Below, in pieces: positions 12,348 through 24,399 of a stretch of 64,000 nt of DNA. Each line of letters begins with the position of its first letter. The first letter of the stretch is position 1. This DNA comes from Nilaparvata lugens (Eukaryota; Arthropoda; Insecta; Hemiptera; Delphacidae), in assembly GCF_014356525.2 (NCBI RefSeq), contig NC_052505.1, forward strand, positions 10,418,171-10,482,170. The letters run 5' to 3'. The notes beneath the pieces are model-generated. The model ran no database searches and was not told the DNA's origin. It was given only the letters and a program-made list of their open reading frames with translations. Both the position numbers and the translations under genes were made by a program.

Positions 12348-14059
12348 TGTTCTTATAGTACACGATAAGAATGCAAAAAGGGTATATTCATTCCATTAAC
12401 GACTAAACTAGAAAAGCTCAATGAATTCTATTCAAAAGTTCAGTGTTGCTGAGAGATTTTTTTTCACCAATTCATTTCATGATTATCCTATGGTATAATA
12501 TATTTGATGATAATAAGTCAATATTAAGTGAATAACAATAAATATTTCATCTTGTGGTTGAGCAGCCTCTCATTGAGATCCCTAATTCGTGATAGTTCTA
12601 TCTAGGAATAAACCCAATCACTAAACGGTCCATAATTGCTATAGTGTTTGACCATTGACTATTGTGTTGAAGGATATCAAACATTGAAATAATATTCAAT
12701 ATTAAAGATTCCTTCTTGAGAAATAAACTAGCTTTGGAGTGAGTCATTTGACCTTACTAGATTGCTTGTTTTGACAATAAAAAGTCGTTTTCATTCAGTC
12801 ACTAGATAATTCTGGATAGAGGAATGAAGAAGCCACCATTGGTCAGTAATCATCAAACGTTTCAGTAATTTCTTAAACTACCTCATGATTCCCAACCATA
12901 GTAACTTCCATTGTGGTCGATAGACTATCCATCTGTGCCATTGATAGTGAATGAAATTCCCCTCCAAATTACATTCATGCATGATATTGTGAATTGGCTG
13001 CATAATTCATCCCTCATTGTAATTAGACTATAGAAGCTAAAAGAGTCGAGATCTTTTAAGTAGGCACAACTATACCACTAAGTGGCAGCTCTTTTCGCTT
13101 TCTACCCACAGAGGGAAACTGAAATTTGTGAGCGGCATTTTTTTGACTCGAGGCACCAGTTGGTTTTTGAAGTGAGTTGTGCACTACTAAGAATACTGTA
13201 TCAAATGATTAACGAGCGCAAGCAGCACTTAGCAGAACAGAGAGACCGCGCACTTCAGCGTTATAAGAAATTACAAAACTTTAATGAGTTTCAAGAGAAG
13301 TGAGTCGGATGCTGCTGCTGCTACTTTTGCTCTGTTCACCGTGCGTTCTGTTTTCGACCATGTCATCCAAAGTTTTTAATTAGAAATGGAGGACAAAATC
13401 AGTGCGAATTCATGCTGACGACCGCAAAAATAATTATTCTATTCATTCCCAAGTGAGCCGCGCTAATGCACCGGAACATGCATCTGCGACTTAGAACCTC
13501 ATCTTCGTTCTTTTCGCTTAACTGTTGAGCTCCTGTGGCCGATTTATCATTTCCTCTCCGCTAAAGAACGGATATACTTCTCTTGATGAGGGTTGGCGCA
13601 AAATATTAGGATCATCTCAACCGGGTTTTCTCCACTAATACAAAAATATGTCGCAGCTAGTCACTTGAAAAAATAAATAGATTCAAATTAATGTTTGTAT
13701 AAGAGTAATGCGCGCTACGAGAGTAATGTAGCTACAGTTTTAGGTGTTTTCCGAACCATTGAATACGATTTCGAATCTCGTAATCGATATTTAGCATAGG
13801 TGACATTCATTCTCAAACTATCCCATTCATTCGAACATTCTCAAATTTCATCGAAAGCTGAAGTTTCATTCTCAAACTCCATTAAAAGTTGAAATTCTGA
13901 TGAAATTTCAATGTTAAACAACAACTCCCATTATTTTTCCATTATCTCACACGAAATCTGATAAAATTTTGAAAAAGAGTGATATTCGTTGTGATTCGAC
14001 ATAGATTTCAAATTTTATAGATAGTATTCGACAATAATTACAAGTATTTTCTTTAGTAA
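12348..14059. other. No confirmed gene; one exon-like segment and a MITE-arm remnant
   Basis: Holds the uncertain plus-strand segment at 13111-13300 and a MITE family B arm near 12760-12800. The rest is AT-rich and featureless. Confidence 0.4.
13111..13300 (+). other. Exon-like segment on the plus strand, uncertain
   Basis: A frame open from 13082 carries an acceptor-like TTTCTACCCACAG before 13111 and a donor-like GTGAGT at 13301. The enclosed peptide (RETEICERHFFDSRHQLV..., ...NERKQHLAEQRDRALQRYKK) has a plausible, helical and charged composition. I recognise no family. It may be an exon of an unseen plus-strand gene, a transposase scrap or chance. Confidence 0.2.
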
Positions 14060-14395
14060 GATTCATATTTGCAAAGTTTCCATAATTCTCTTTTCTTTAT
14101 TTCTTTTTTCTTTTCTTCTTGAATTTTTCAGTATTAGTTACATACTTAGTTCTTCTTCTTTTATCTGTTATACTATAAGTTTCATATTTGCAAGGTTTTC
14201 TATTATTTTTTGTTGTATTTTGTTTTCTCTAAAACTCAATAGTATATTAGTTAAGTTATTCTATTTTCATTTTAATGTATTGTATTTTCAAATTGTATTA
14301 TGCTCAATGTGTGTTATGAGGGCAATAATGGGATTCAGTTCCTGGTGCCCTCAAATATGTAAATTTTCAAATAAATAAATAAATAAATATTCTTT
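14060..14395 (+). repeat. Possible LINE/retroposon 3' tail ending (AAAT)n
   Basis: T-rich sequence followed by GAGGGCAATAATGGGATTCA, GGTGCCCTCAAATATGTAAA and a short ATAAATAAATAA run. This layout is common at the 3' ends of arthropod non-LTR elements. No coding part remains. Confidence 0.45.
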
Positions 14396-14769
14396 GTGGA
14401 AATAAACAATTTAACAATTTATTACAAAATTTCAGCTTATTCTTTTGATGAATGAAATTTATTTGAGATGGAATTGACCATTATATTAGAATCAACAATA
14501 TTAATATATGTACCAGGATTCGTAAATCACGGCTTCAAGACTTTGGAAACTGGAAGCTATCAGCAACGTGTTCTTATCATTTCTACTGACTAGAACCATA
14601 GAATAAACAATCTATAAGCTTATTTCTAGGAGTGTAGAATTTCCTCTGCTAGAACGAAAAATCCATCTATAGGAATATTCTCAAAATCACTCCAAATAAC
14701 TCTCTAATCACAGATTCAAAATAAAAATCAAGGAGAATTGATAGTATAGAATAGAGTTATACTACTCAC

Positions 14770-15027
14770 ATTTAACATCGAGTTGCACAGTCATTGGTTC
14801 ACTCGATCCGAGGACATTGCGGGCCTGGCACGTGTAAGTACCAGAATCTTTCCTCGTGATGGGTCTGAACTGGAGGCTCTCCTCAAGACTCGCCACATCC
14901 AGGCTTCCTGCTCTTCGCCACACAACAGAAGCAACAGGATTTGCATCTGTTTCGCACTTCAGTACAACCGTATCACCCTCCTCCACGTCCGTCTCAGGAA
15001 CTCCGATTAGTTTCACATCTGGCGGAT
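14770..15027 (-). CDS. Ig-superfamily adhesion receptor, exon D (Ig domain 3)
   Basis: Third Ig domain in one exon. With the T from exon C it reads Y-PPDVKLIGVPETDVEEG, then VVLKCETDANP (B-strand Cys), SVVWRRAG (core Trp), RKDSGTYTCQARN (D-x-G-x-Y-x-C motif) and MTVQLDVK plus one base. It therefore ends in phase 1, ready for another Ig exon beginning '-Y'. The acceptor is ATTTCCAG at 15028 and the donor is GTGAGT at 14769. It is I-set by its motif. Nothing resembling the next exon is visible in the remaining 14.7 kb to the left, so the protein is incomplete at its C-terminus and its membrane anchor is unseen. The best family guess is Kirre/Rst/nephrin-like. Another insect multi-Ig adhesion protein is possible, so no symbol is given. 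Confidence 0.92.
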
Positions 15028-15183
15028 CTGGAAATAGGGAAATTTCAACATTATCATCAGGAAATAGTGAAGATAATAATAATTTAAGAAGTTTGAAAAA
15101 ATGTTACAAACTACTGAAAATACAAGAGTAGTTACATTATCAGTTCAGTAGTACTTGTGGAATTGAATATGAGCCAAGTGAAT

Positions 15184-15395
15184 GTATACTAGTGAACACT
15201 ATATGGTGGTGACTGCCCAGTTTGTAACACTTTTAGCTGACATCAAAACAATTCCCTAAATTTTTATTTCTGATCCCGTAGGTAGTAAATGAATACTAGT
15301 AAACACTATATGGTGCTGACTGCCCAGTTTGTAACACTTGTAGCTGACATCAAAACAATTCCCTCAAATTTTATTTATGATCCCGTAGGTAGTAA
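15184..15395. repeat. 107-bp tandem duplication
   Basis: Two adjacent copies (ATACTAGT at 15186 and 15293) share CACTATATGGTG, CTGCCCAGTTTGTAACACTT and GATCCCGTAGGTAGTAA. They lie just upstream of Ig exon D, in its intron. Confidence 0.9.
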
Positions 15396-16624
15396 TCTCA
15401 ATACTGCGGATGAACTTCTTCGACTTATCCTGTAATGGGGAATATCAGTGAGACTTTCACTTTTTTCAAAGTTTGGGCATCATTATTCTAAAACTTATAT
15501 CAATCCATATTTTTCTTGCAAGCTCTCAGTCCCGCTTGCATTCTGGGTTATAATAAGGCATACTTTTCGATACCCTGCTTTCTGCCACTCTACTTACATG
15601 CTCATTCCCTCTTATCATTTCAATCTATTTTCAGATACATTTTTCTTCACAGAGAAGACACTTTCTGTTCTCAGTAAATTGAGATGAAGTCGAACAATCC
15701 TCTATACTGCAAGCAGTTTCATCTAAAAAGAGAATATTCTACAGAGAAAAAAAGTTGAACATTCCCAAATTAAAGTGGTAAATTCTTGTTACTGAAACTA
15801 TTAGTTTTCTTTAATCGATGTCTATTGAGATCATGCTCAATTGTTGTTATTAGGCTATATATCAGTTTCTGTTTCTAGAAACTTATCAAAACTAATGGAT
15901 CATGGAATCTATCGGTTCAATGGTTCATTGAATTTGATGAGTGTCCCAAAAACCAGGCCTAAGATCCATTGGATTAACAATGAGTTGGATGATACATTGT
16001 AATAGGCACCGAACACTTAGGGATGGCAATGACCTAAAACAAGCTCTGAGCTCTACTTATTTCTCCTGCACACAAGTTTCACAAATAGTGCCACGATTAG
16101 AATAAGCTCAATGATCGAGGTGCGACTGAGTCCAGGCAGCAAAACTTGGAGTCGGTAGACCGCAGGTCTCACGCGTCTACTGTATGGCGAATTGTGAGAG
16201 AGGATTATCCGGACTTTAATGTAATGGAGGGAAAGAGAAGTTGGGCGGACGAGTTTCAAAGGGAAGTTTCATGATGACGACGGCATTCAAAAGGATAGCC
16301 GAAAGTATATCTTTGCCTTCCTTCCCCTTACATTCATTACATGCGAGTCTCTTGATATTATTTCCTTGGGGACAATGAGCGCACGCAAGTGCAAGTGCGC
16401 CTCAGTCGACAATCTCCCGAGCTTAGAATCAACACAAACAATATGATTGTTTATACTTGCATTGTTCAACCGTAGATAATATTGTGGCGTTGGGCGACGA
16501 GCCCACATTTTTGTAACATGAAATGGAGTCTTCCCACTGGGCTTCCAACTTAATTATTATCACAGTGTGGTCATAGAATAGAACAGAGATGAACGAAACA
16601 ATGAAACTGTAAGTGGTAGCTAGA
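15396..16624. other. Intron sequence; complex block at 16050-16520
   Basis: Part of the exon C-D intron. The stretch from about 16050 to 16520 is more GC-rich (GTCTCACGCGTCTACTGTAT, GCGCACGCAAGTGCAAGTGC) and without repeats. No gene is seen. Confidence 0.4.
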
Positions 16625-16900
16625 GTTAGACTCTTCTCCTTCTTCTTCTTCTTCGTCATCATCTTCTGAAGATATGTTAATTCTTAGCATAACTGTCTCT
16701 CTTCCTTTCATACAATTTATTGATAGACCCTTCTCCTTCTTCTTCTTCTTCTCTTCTTCTTCTTCTCTTCTTCTTCTTCTTCTTCTTCTTCTTCTTCTTC
16801 TTCTTCTTCTTTTCTTCTTCTTCGTCATCATCTTCTGAAGATATAAGTTAATTCTTAGCAAAACGTTCTCCCTCTCTTGTATACAATTTATTGATATACT
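16625..16900. repeat. CTT microsatellite within a ~180-bp tandem duplication
   Basis: (CTT)n runs at about 16635-16655 and 16732-16825. Each is followed by CGTCATCATCTTCTGAAGAT and an AATTCTTAGCA...ACAATTTATTGATA block, so the whole unit is duplicated. The Lys/Arg/Glu-run ORF on the minus strand is an artefact. Confidence 0.9.
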
Positions 16901-17218
16901 CAAATGAAACCTGTGATGTTTTAATGTTGTTAATCTTTCTTATAGTTGTGTCATGGAATCATGATCATTCCCAATTGACATATCTCTTATCAGTTTTGAG
17001 ATGATTGGGAAAAGGATAGATTCCACAATAAATTCATCTTCGTCCACATCGAATGCGTAAAAATTATATTCCTCTCAGAACAATACCTATAGAAACTACC
17101 TTGAATAACAACTATATTGAGTTGAATTGAAAGTTCATATTTTCGATCAATGAAAGCAATTTTGTATACTGATGCATCATGGTAGCTATATTGAAATAAC
17201 AAACTTTGTTACTGAATG

Positions 17219-17368
17219 AGAACGGCTTGATACCGTCAAAACCACTTATTTATTAAAATAATTTGAGATACTAGTTTTGTTTCTTACTTTTTCATCGAAA
17301 TTGTATCTCGAATTGTTTTAATAAGTCAGTGGTTCTGACAATACCGTGTCGTTTTCGATCACATTCCA
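17219..17368. mobile_element. Foldback MITE family B, short copy
   Basis: 150 bp. The left arm AACGGCTTGATACCGTCAAA... is mirrored by the right arm ...TGACAATACCGTGTCGTTTT, and both contain a CTTATT..TTGAGATAC segment. It is the same family as 37390-37840, with a one-arm remnant near 12760-12800. Confidence 0.78.
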
Positions 17369-17599
17369 CAAATATTATGGTACATTCATTAAGGCACCTA
17401 AAATAGAATTAATTGAGTTACAGATGGAGTTTTGTTCAGCATAACGGATGAAAAATAGTGACAAAGGCATTGCTGACTATCCAGGAGAATTTACATCATG
17501 AAAATTCACTCAAAATAAACCAAATCACGATGAAGTTGATGTTTTGCATCTGTAGTTTGTAAGCAGTGTCAAAACTCAATTATTATCAATATTATTATT

Positions 17600-18320
17600 C
17601 AATAATCACAATTTTGGAAGGGGGAAGCTGTTCTTCATCGAGTGAATTCCAACAGTGATGCCAATTCAAGTAGAGATGATGAGAGGGTCGGTTGATTAAA
17701 AATAAATGGCCAATCATCATAGCAGCGGCGGCTAAACCGTTCGAATTATTTTCAACGTTTATGAGGTGGCGCGGGTGGTAGGGTGGAGGTTCAGAGGGTG
17801 ATGGGGAGCAGCAGTGGGTTGGGGTTTCTCTCTTTTTCGTCGCATCATCGCAGTCAGTCTCCCACAGGCTAATTTGAATATTCGAAATTAATTCGGCAAA
17901 TGCAGTAATCAGTAATATCCATAAAAGCCGGCGCACTGGGCGTTAGTATTAGCGTTAGCGTTTAGCCGTCGACGATCAAGTCCATTACATGATAAATTTG
18001 GTATCTAATTCACGAATTCGGCTGCAATCGAGTTACTTGGAGCCGTGAAATCCTCCGGATAGTTTCAATGTAGGCAGTAGGATTTGCCATCACCAGCACG
18101 TCGCTAAATATGGCTAGGCAAATTGCATTGCTAGTGGCAACGCTGAAAGCGATTAGGGCATCATGTCGTTGCATGTTAGCTGGCCATAAATACCAGCATG
18201 CAACATGCGTTCTGACACGACCATCATCCACCGCCGCCGCCATTGCATTATTACATCCGGAACCACATTTTTTGCTGATGGTGATTGGCACTAATCAAAG
18301 CGATTCACCGCTGCTGAACC
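17600..18320. promoter_or_regulatory. GC/CpG-richer non-coding island, candidate enhancer
   Basis: About 0.7 kb with much higher GC and complexity than the flanking intron or flank (GCAGCGGCGGCTAAACCG, GCCGGCGCACTGGGCG, CATAAATACCAGCATGCAAC, CACCGCCGCCGCC). No repeat copy elsewhere in the window and no sustained coding frame. The character is that of conserved intronic regulatory DNA; conservation could not be tested. Confidence 0.35.
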
Positions 18321-18955
18321 ACAATAGGAAATCATAGATGAAATAGTTATCATTGTTATGGGATTTACTGTATTCATGGAAATGTGCCTACTCAGAACAC
18401 TAATGACGCTATTGTGATAATGATATTGCAACCTGATATGAATCTATCCCTCTACATGAGGTACAATCAGATAATAGGATATTGGACTACACACTGGCCC
18501 ACCATGGAGATTATTTTGTTTCAAGAGCACCCTGTTTCATTTGTTTGTAAAAAAGCAAGGGTGTAATAGAAGTAACGGATAACATTTTATAAAATGGAAT
18601 AATGAAAATGTGCATGGAAAAATATTAATAAGTCTATGAATAATTATTGTTGAATACCAAATTTTCTGAAAAAGTTTGACAAATTTTCTGAAAAAACAGC
18701 CTAATGAAAACACTAACTATCATTAAACATCAGGGAAATTTCTTCTGAAACAACATCTCCAATATTGCTTGCTATTGTTGAAAAATAATAAATCTTTTAT
18801 CGAGAATTATAAAAAATCAACAGCAGATGTTGATCAACGATTCATATAGATTCCATTCCTGAGCATCATATTATTATAATCTTCACTCATTAACAAGTAA
18901 CAATATATAACCTAATATTTGCTGTAGAATCCAATTATCGTAGAAGAGCAGTTTT

Positions 18956-19047
18956 TACTTTCCTTGCCCTATTACCATAGGTAAGGAAAGTATTGCTTTC
19001 CAAAAAAATTTAAGGTACCCTAATTTCATGTTTTCTATACGTTTCAT
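18956..19047 (+). mobile_element. Family H, orphan head fragment fused to copy 2
   Basis: The first ~92 bp of family H (hairpin to CTATACGTTTCAT) directly abut a second, complete head at 19048. The arrangement suggests insertion of one copy into another or a tandem head duplication. Confidence 0.75.
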
Positions 19048-19850
19048 TACTTTCCTTGCCCTATTACCATAGGTAAGGGAAGTATTGCTTCCCAAAAAAA
19101 TTCAAGGTACCCTAAATTAATGTTTTCTATACGTTTCAAGGTCCCCTGAGTCCAAGAACATGATTTTTGGGTATTGGTCTGTATGTGTGTGTGTGTATGA
19201 GTGTATGTGCGTCTGTGTACACGATATCTCATCTCCCAATTAACGGAATGACTTGAAATTCGGAACTTAAGGTCCTTACACTATAAGGATCCGACACGAA
19301 CAATTTCGATCAAATGCGATTCAAGATGGCGGCTAAAATGGCGGAAACGTTGTCAAAAACAGGGTTTTTCGCGATTTTCTCTAAAATGGCTCCAACGATT
19401 TTGATCAATTCATACCCAAAATAGTCATCGATAAGCTCTATCAACTGCCACAAGTCTCATATCTGTAAAAATTTCGGGAGCTCCGCCCCATCAATGCAAA
19501 GTTCGATTTTAGATTCCCAATTATCAGGCTTCAGATACAATTCAAACAAAGAAAAAAATCAAGTGGAGTAGATTGAGCATGAAAATCTCTACAATTAATG
19601 TTCAGTAACATTTCCACCTAAAATTGAAAATAAGCTTTAAATTCGAGAAAATGTGATTATTCAATTGCTAATATTATTGTTGATTCTATTAAATCATTCA
19701 CTATGAAGAGATAGCAGACCTCATGTGTGTCTCCAGCGTTATTGCCCAGTCACCAGCTGGCTCAAATCTTTGAATAGTAGACTTGAGATGCGCGGGAACA
19801 CTAGCGTCAGGTGATCAATTTTGAAAAGTGTGAGTGCGCCACACCAGATT
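19048..19850 (+). mobile_element. Family H, copy 2
   Basis: Full-length but diverged copy of 0.8 kb. It has the hairpin head, AAGGTCCCCTGAGTCC, a short GT tract at 19180-19220, AAGGTCCTTACACTATAAGG and the terminal GTGAGTGCGCCACACCAGATT-like end. The microsatellite is far shorter than in copy 1. Confidence 0.75.
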
Positions 19851-19939
19851 CTATTTAATTGTGTAAGCATGAAGATATGTTGAGGATGGAACGAAATGAA
19901 GCATTTTTCATAGTGATATAGTGATATATCGTTACAAGG

Positions 19940-20175
19940 ACATTATGATACTAATACCTATTATGACGAGTGAGATATCTCACATGAGTCGTGTATTCTG
20001 TAGTACAGCTTCATCTGGATTTCACGATTTTATTGTAAAACAGCTCATAACAAGAGTATATATGAAACTAATACCTATCATAACGAGTGAGATAACTCAT
20101 TTGAGGCGCGTATATTTTTTACCAAATCTCCATCTCGTTTTCACAATGATATTGTTCAGTAGCAATTGTAAAAAT
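19940..20175. repeat. 118-bp diverged tandem duplication
   Basis: ACTAATACCTATTATGACGA at 19950 and its variant at 20068 begin two copies that share the GAGTGAGATA and TTTCAC landmarks. The 97-codon ORF across it has no family resemblance and is not called. Confidence 0.75.
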
Positions 20176-20965
20176 AAACGTTATTGGTTGGGGTTTGGGA
20201 AGATGAAGCCGTAATATCGTGCAAAAACCTTGGTTGCTGGAGGAGCCATTTTTCTGGTGAATTCGAAAACAAAGAAATGCCTCTGAACGGGGCCATATGC
20301 ATTATGAACGATAAATCTCGGTAGCTCCCTCTCCCAGCTTTCTTTCCTTACAGTGAATGCAAAAGCAAAAGCAAGAATTCATGATGACCAACCCTATTCC
20401 CTTGTGACATGTTTTTTCACCCTGTTCTCTTACACCAAACTCGGTCCATGGTAAAATGAAAACCAATCTCTCAAGAATGGAATGAAAATAATATGGGCTT
20501 TGTGATTCGGAGGAAGTCTTGCTCCCACCATCGCCGTCTTTCCTACATCTCTTAAAATTATTTTTCTCCTGATTGAGTTTCAGTCTTCCTCATCCAAATC
20601 TATATCTATTCTGAAAGGAGAGTGAGATAATGATAACTTTGGATGCCTTGAGGCTGTACAGAAAATAAATAAGAAAAAGTATCACCACTACCACTGGAAA
20701 TAATGTTGAAATAATACTATTTTGAAATGATAACAATGTGAAAAAGCTGCGCTATAGAGTATATAATATGATGTGGCGCTTCTCTTGAAGATTTTACTAA
20801 CTCACTTGCGTTATAGAATGTTTCCTGATGAGAAATTGCTCTACATTTCCATCCTATCCCCCTATTCTAGTTGTTCGGAGATTTGACACATTCCTCGATT
20901 GTTTTCACGGATCAAGCAACAATTATGCGGCTTGATGAAAGTAATAAAATTTACCAGATAGTTAT

Positions 20966-21242
20966 ATTATTATAATATAATATAGCTATTTTCATATTAG
21001 ATAATTTATGATTCAGAGGCCCGGGTTCAAATCCCGGCCCGGGTAAGATATTTATGTCGGGCCACTCCCGTGTTTCGGATGGACACGTTAAACCGTCGGT
21101 CCCGGCTACCTAAAAAGCAGTCGTTAGGTCATGTCAGAGGCCCTGAAATTGATCAGTTGCGACCTGAAAACTCTGACACCAGATTTGAGCCAGCAAGGTC
21201 ACTCGATATTATTATTATTATTATAATTATTGTTATTATTAT
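20966..21242 (+). mobile_element. tRNA-derived SINE with (ATT)n tail and 11-bp target duplication
   Basis: Contains a tRNA-type B box (GGTTCAAATCC near 21024) inside a GC-rich stem, then a conserved-looking GC-rich body (GGACACGTTAAACCGTCGGT) and an ATT-rich tail at 21210-21242. CAGATAGTTAT occurs at 20955-20965 and again at 21243-21253, a good target-site duplication. The A box is unclear, so the head is decayed or atypical. The B box would fit internal Pol III transcription; activity is unknown. Confidence 0.75.
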
Positions 21243-21579
21243 CAGATAGTTATCGAATCTAAAGACAATTCAGAAACTCATATTTTAATATTCAAAAATC
21301 AATTTATCCAATCTAAAGACAATTCAGAAACTCAAATTTTCAATTCAAAACAATTTAAAAATCAGCAAATCATCAACCCAGAACACTCTATAAATATAAC
21401 ACCTGTGTATAGACAATTATATATTTTTTATAACTCACGAATTGGAATACATTGCACATTTGTATTACTCATGTTATTATGTGATATAATCTCCTATCTT
21501 CAATTTAAAAGCTATAAAAATCGAAATATAGTATTAATTGCTCTATTGCATTCGAATTCTAATTAAAGCTCCCATGGCA

Positions 21580-22140
21580 AATAGAAAATGTGATTCCGAA
21601 TTGTCTGCTAGCAGGGATAAATGCCATTACATGAACTCTCATCCAATAAAGTTCATTAATGTGGTGGTTGGAGGTCCATTGAGGAAGATCTACTTTGAAA
21701 AGTGAGCGACAGACTGCGGCGAAATGGAATTTATTAACGCAGGGGCGAAATATTCTGCCATGCGTTTCATGAGAGAGCTGGTGCGATGGAAATGCGGAAA
21801 AAGTGGCCTTTCGGCACAGCTGCTACTTCTTCTGCACTGCAACGAACAGGGAACAGGCTAATGGTTTATGTAACAGGTGACACGTCAAAGCTTTAATAAG
21901 AAGATGAAAATAATTTGTGAGTGCAATCACTCTGCCCCACCTGTAATTGCCTGCTCTATTTTACAAGCAGAGAGAATGAAATTCGCTCCAGCTCAGAGGA
22001 TTTATCATCTTCCCTCACCCGAGAGAATAATTTGACGCAATCATTCTCCTCGCAGCTCAATACCGTTAATGTTTTTTTCTGAGTTTTCCGAAGTAATTTT
22101 CTCCGCATGCAGTAATTCTGGTCATATCTCAACCAGGGGA
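21580..22140. promoter_or_regulatory. Complex non-repetitive island, candidate enhancer
   Basis: Contains E-box-like CAGGTG/CACCTG sites (AACAGGTGACACGTCAAAGC and CCCCACCTGTAATTGCC) and GC-rich, low-repeat sequence within an otherwise AT-rich intron, between the SINE and the 22.7-kb MITE. There is no coding frame. Confidence 0.3.
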
Positions 22141-22700
22141 CGTGAACTATAACATTCGAAGCTAACCAACAGTAATTATTACAGCTCTATGCTCCACAAA
22201 CTGATTCATGACTATTGAAATAGAGCGGAAATCTCCATTCAACAAAATTACAGGCAACTTATTCCTCCTGAAAATACATCGTCTAACAACGGTATTTAAC
22301 TGGAGGAAGAGCAAACATATCGTATTATCTGACATGAGAATTAAGAGTCCTCTTTTTTAACTCAATTTTATTTCTTTCAACATGTTTCGACTTTGAATGT
22401 AATTTTCAAGTAGTCTAAGTGAACAGAATAGATTTATTCTATTCTCGTTACCAAAGAACTGTATTATCTTTTTATAATCAATAAAAACAATATAAATACT
22501 TGTTCTTAATTTGAACAAAAGTAGCCCATATAAATGAAGTGATTTTCTGATTATGATTATGCAATAATTTTATTGGAAGCGTTTTGGGAAGATGAAGCCA
22601 TAATAATTATTATGTAGCAACCTATCTGACTATCTGACAGACATTGTTCTTTGTACTTTGTTGTACAGTTGTGAGGGTGGTGAATATAGTTATTTGTGCA

Positions 22701-23226
22701 ACTAGTGCGCAAAGTGACAGTTTGCTGCACCGAAGGAAACGTTTACGCACGAGCCGTAGGCGAGGGCGGAATGGTTTCTTGAGTGCAGCTGAGGAACTTT
22801 GCGCACGTATTTCACATTGAATTTTTCCTACAGTTACCATTGAATATGAAAAGTGGGTAAGTATGGGTAAAATTCCCTGAAATCCATCAAATTAATGTTT
22901 TTCTGTGTAATTTTATTATTAATAAAAACCTTAATTTATTTAAAATTGAATGATAATTATTAAATTATAATGATTAGTAATCGAATTGGAAATTTATCTG
23001 ACTGCTTGAAGGGGGTTTATCTTATGTAAGCTTTGAAATGACTATAATCAAGGCACATAATAAATAGGCAACGCTGTTCTCCACTGCCATTATAACGTTC
23101 ACCTCACTATACCACAGTCAGTGTTACCAACTTAATTTCCTGCACTGGTGCTCCATATAACCTACTAACTATTTTGCGTTTCATGCTGAAAATCTGGAGT
23201 ACGCAAAGTAATACTTTGCGCACTAG
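22701..23226. mobile_element. Element bounded by inverted CTAGTGCGCAAAGT motifs
   Basis: ACTAGTGCGCAAAGT at 22701 is mirrored by ACTTTGCGCACTAG ending at 23226. A further ACTTTGCGCAC lies at 22797-22808, and there is a tight palindrome CGCAAAGTA-A-TACTTTGCG at about 23202-23220. It is probably a MITE-like repeat. No protein frame is credible. Confidence 0.6.
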
Positions 23227-24399
23227 AGCGGAAAAGTAATTCTTTGCGGCCTCCAATCAGTGCAGAAATGGTCACTTTTCAAGGTATCTATAGAAAAATT
23301 ATATTTTCGTGTCCAATTACCAGATTTGTTTCCTGTAGAAGTTGAGCCGTCCATCACTCGAATTTTCCGGAATGATCATTAATATCAGCAGTATTTTTAC
23401 TCAAGAAATGATCTTGTTACCTTATTCATTAATGAGAACAGTATCAGATCAATAAAAATTACGGTTGTGAAACATTAAAAAAAAATTCGAAAGAATCAAA
23501 ATCTGACAGAATCTTACTCATATCTCTCAAATTAATTTACTCTTATAATGAGCATATTATGTTTTGTTCTATTACAGAATAGTCACCTGCTGGAATACAT
23601 TCTCAAGGTCCGAACAGAACGAGTTAGTGGTGAATCGCGGTTCAACTTTCAATGTCAATCGATGTCAGTGATCAACTGGCAATGATAAAAGCATATTTGA
23701 ATGTCATTGCACTGAATATTTATTGTTACTCAACTGTTCTGTTCACTACTCTTCACTTCCATGCTTCACAATGGGTGACATTCGAAAGTGCGATATCTCA
23801 AATTTGCGAGTATATAAATTTTTCGCGAATTATGTTTATTTTATAAAATTATCAACACATTTTAAATAATATTAACTTATTGTCATTTAAAAGTCTCAAC
23901 CCCCTTACCTCCCTTTCTACCTTTAAAATAATGTATGTTATATTGTAATTTATCTAATATTTTGTGTAATTGATGTTGTAGTTTTAGTTTTTTTTTTAAA
24001 TAAACATTTATTTATTTATTTTAAAATCCAATTAAACATAACCTTTTGGGGTTTTTCCAGATCATTGAACTTTAGTTTTAGAAGTCTAGTTCATTGGATG
24101 CAGAAATTTCAATTTCTCTAGTGACAAAAGTAACTTGACTTTTGTCTAGTGTCTAGTGACAAATTGAAATCTCGCAGTATTGAGGCACTCCTTTTATAAT
24201 GTGTTTGTGTTATGAAACACCTATGGAGGTCGATCGCGACCTAAACTAAAGCTAAACATTGACCTGGACGTTCTTTTCGATACCCTTATACTCTGTATAG
24301 TAGGTGGAGAGGAATAATCTGATCAAATTTTCTAATAGCGTGTTTCATTAGGACTTCTTGAATTGTTAGTTGGAAAATAATTCCATATTACCTTTCTTA
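23227..24399. other. Intron sequence, nothing recognised
   Basis: AT-rich. A T-rich stretch followed by ATAAACATTTATTTATTTAT near 23990-24020 may be a worn retroposon tail. Confidence 0.4.

Noticed and set aside
16571..16903. Lys/Arg/Glu-run ORF of 110 codons
   Set aside because: Product of the CTT microsatellite and its duplicated flanks; no conserved domain.
21005..21045. Functional tRNA gene
   Set aside because: Only a B-box/T-arm-like segment is present; no acceptor, D or anticodon arms can be drawn. It fits a SINE.
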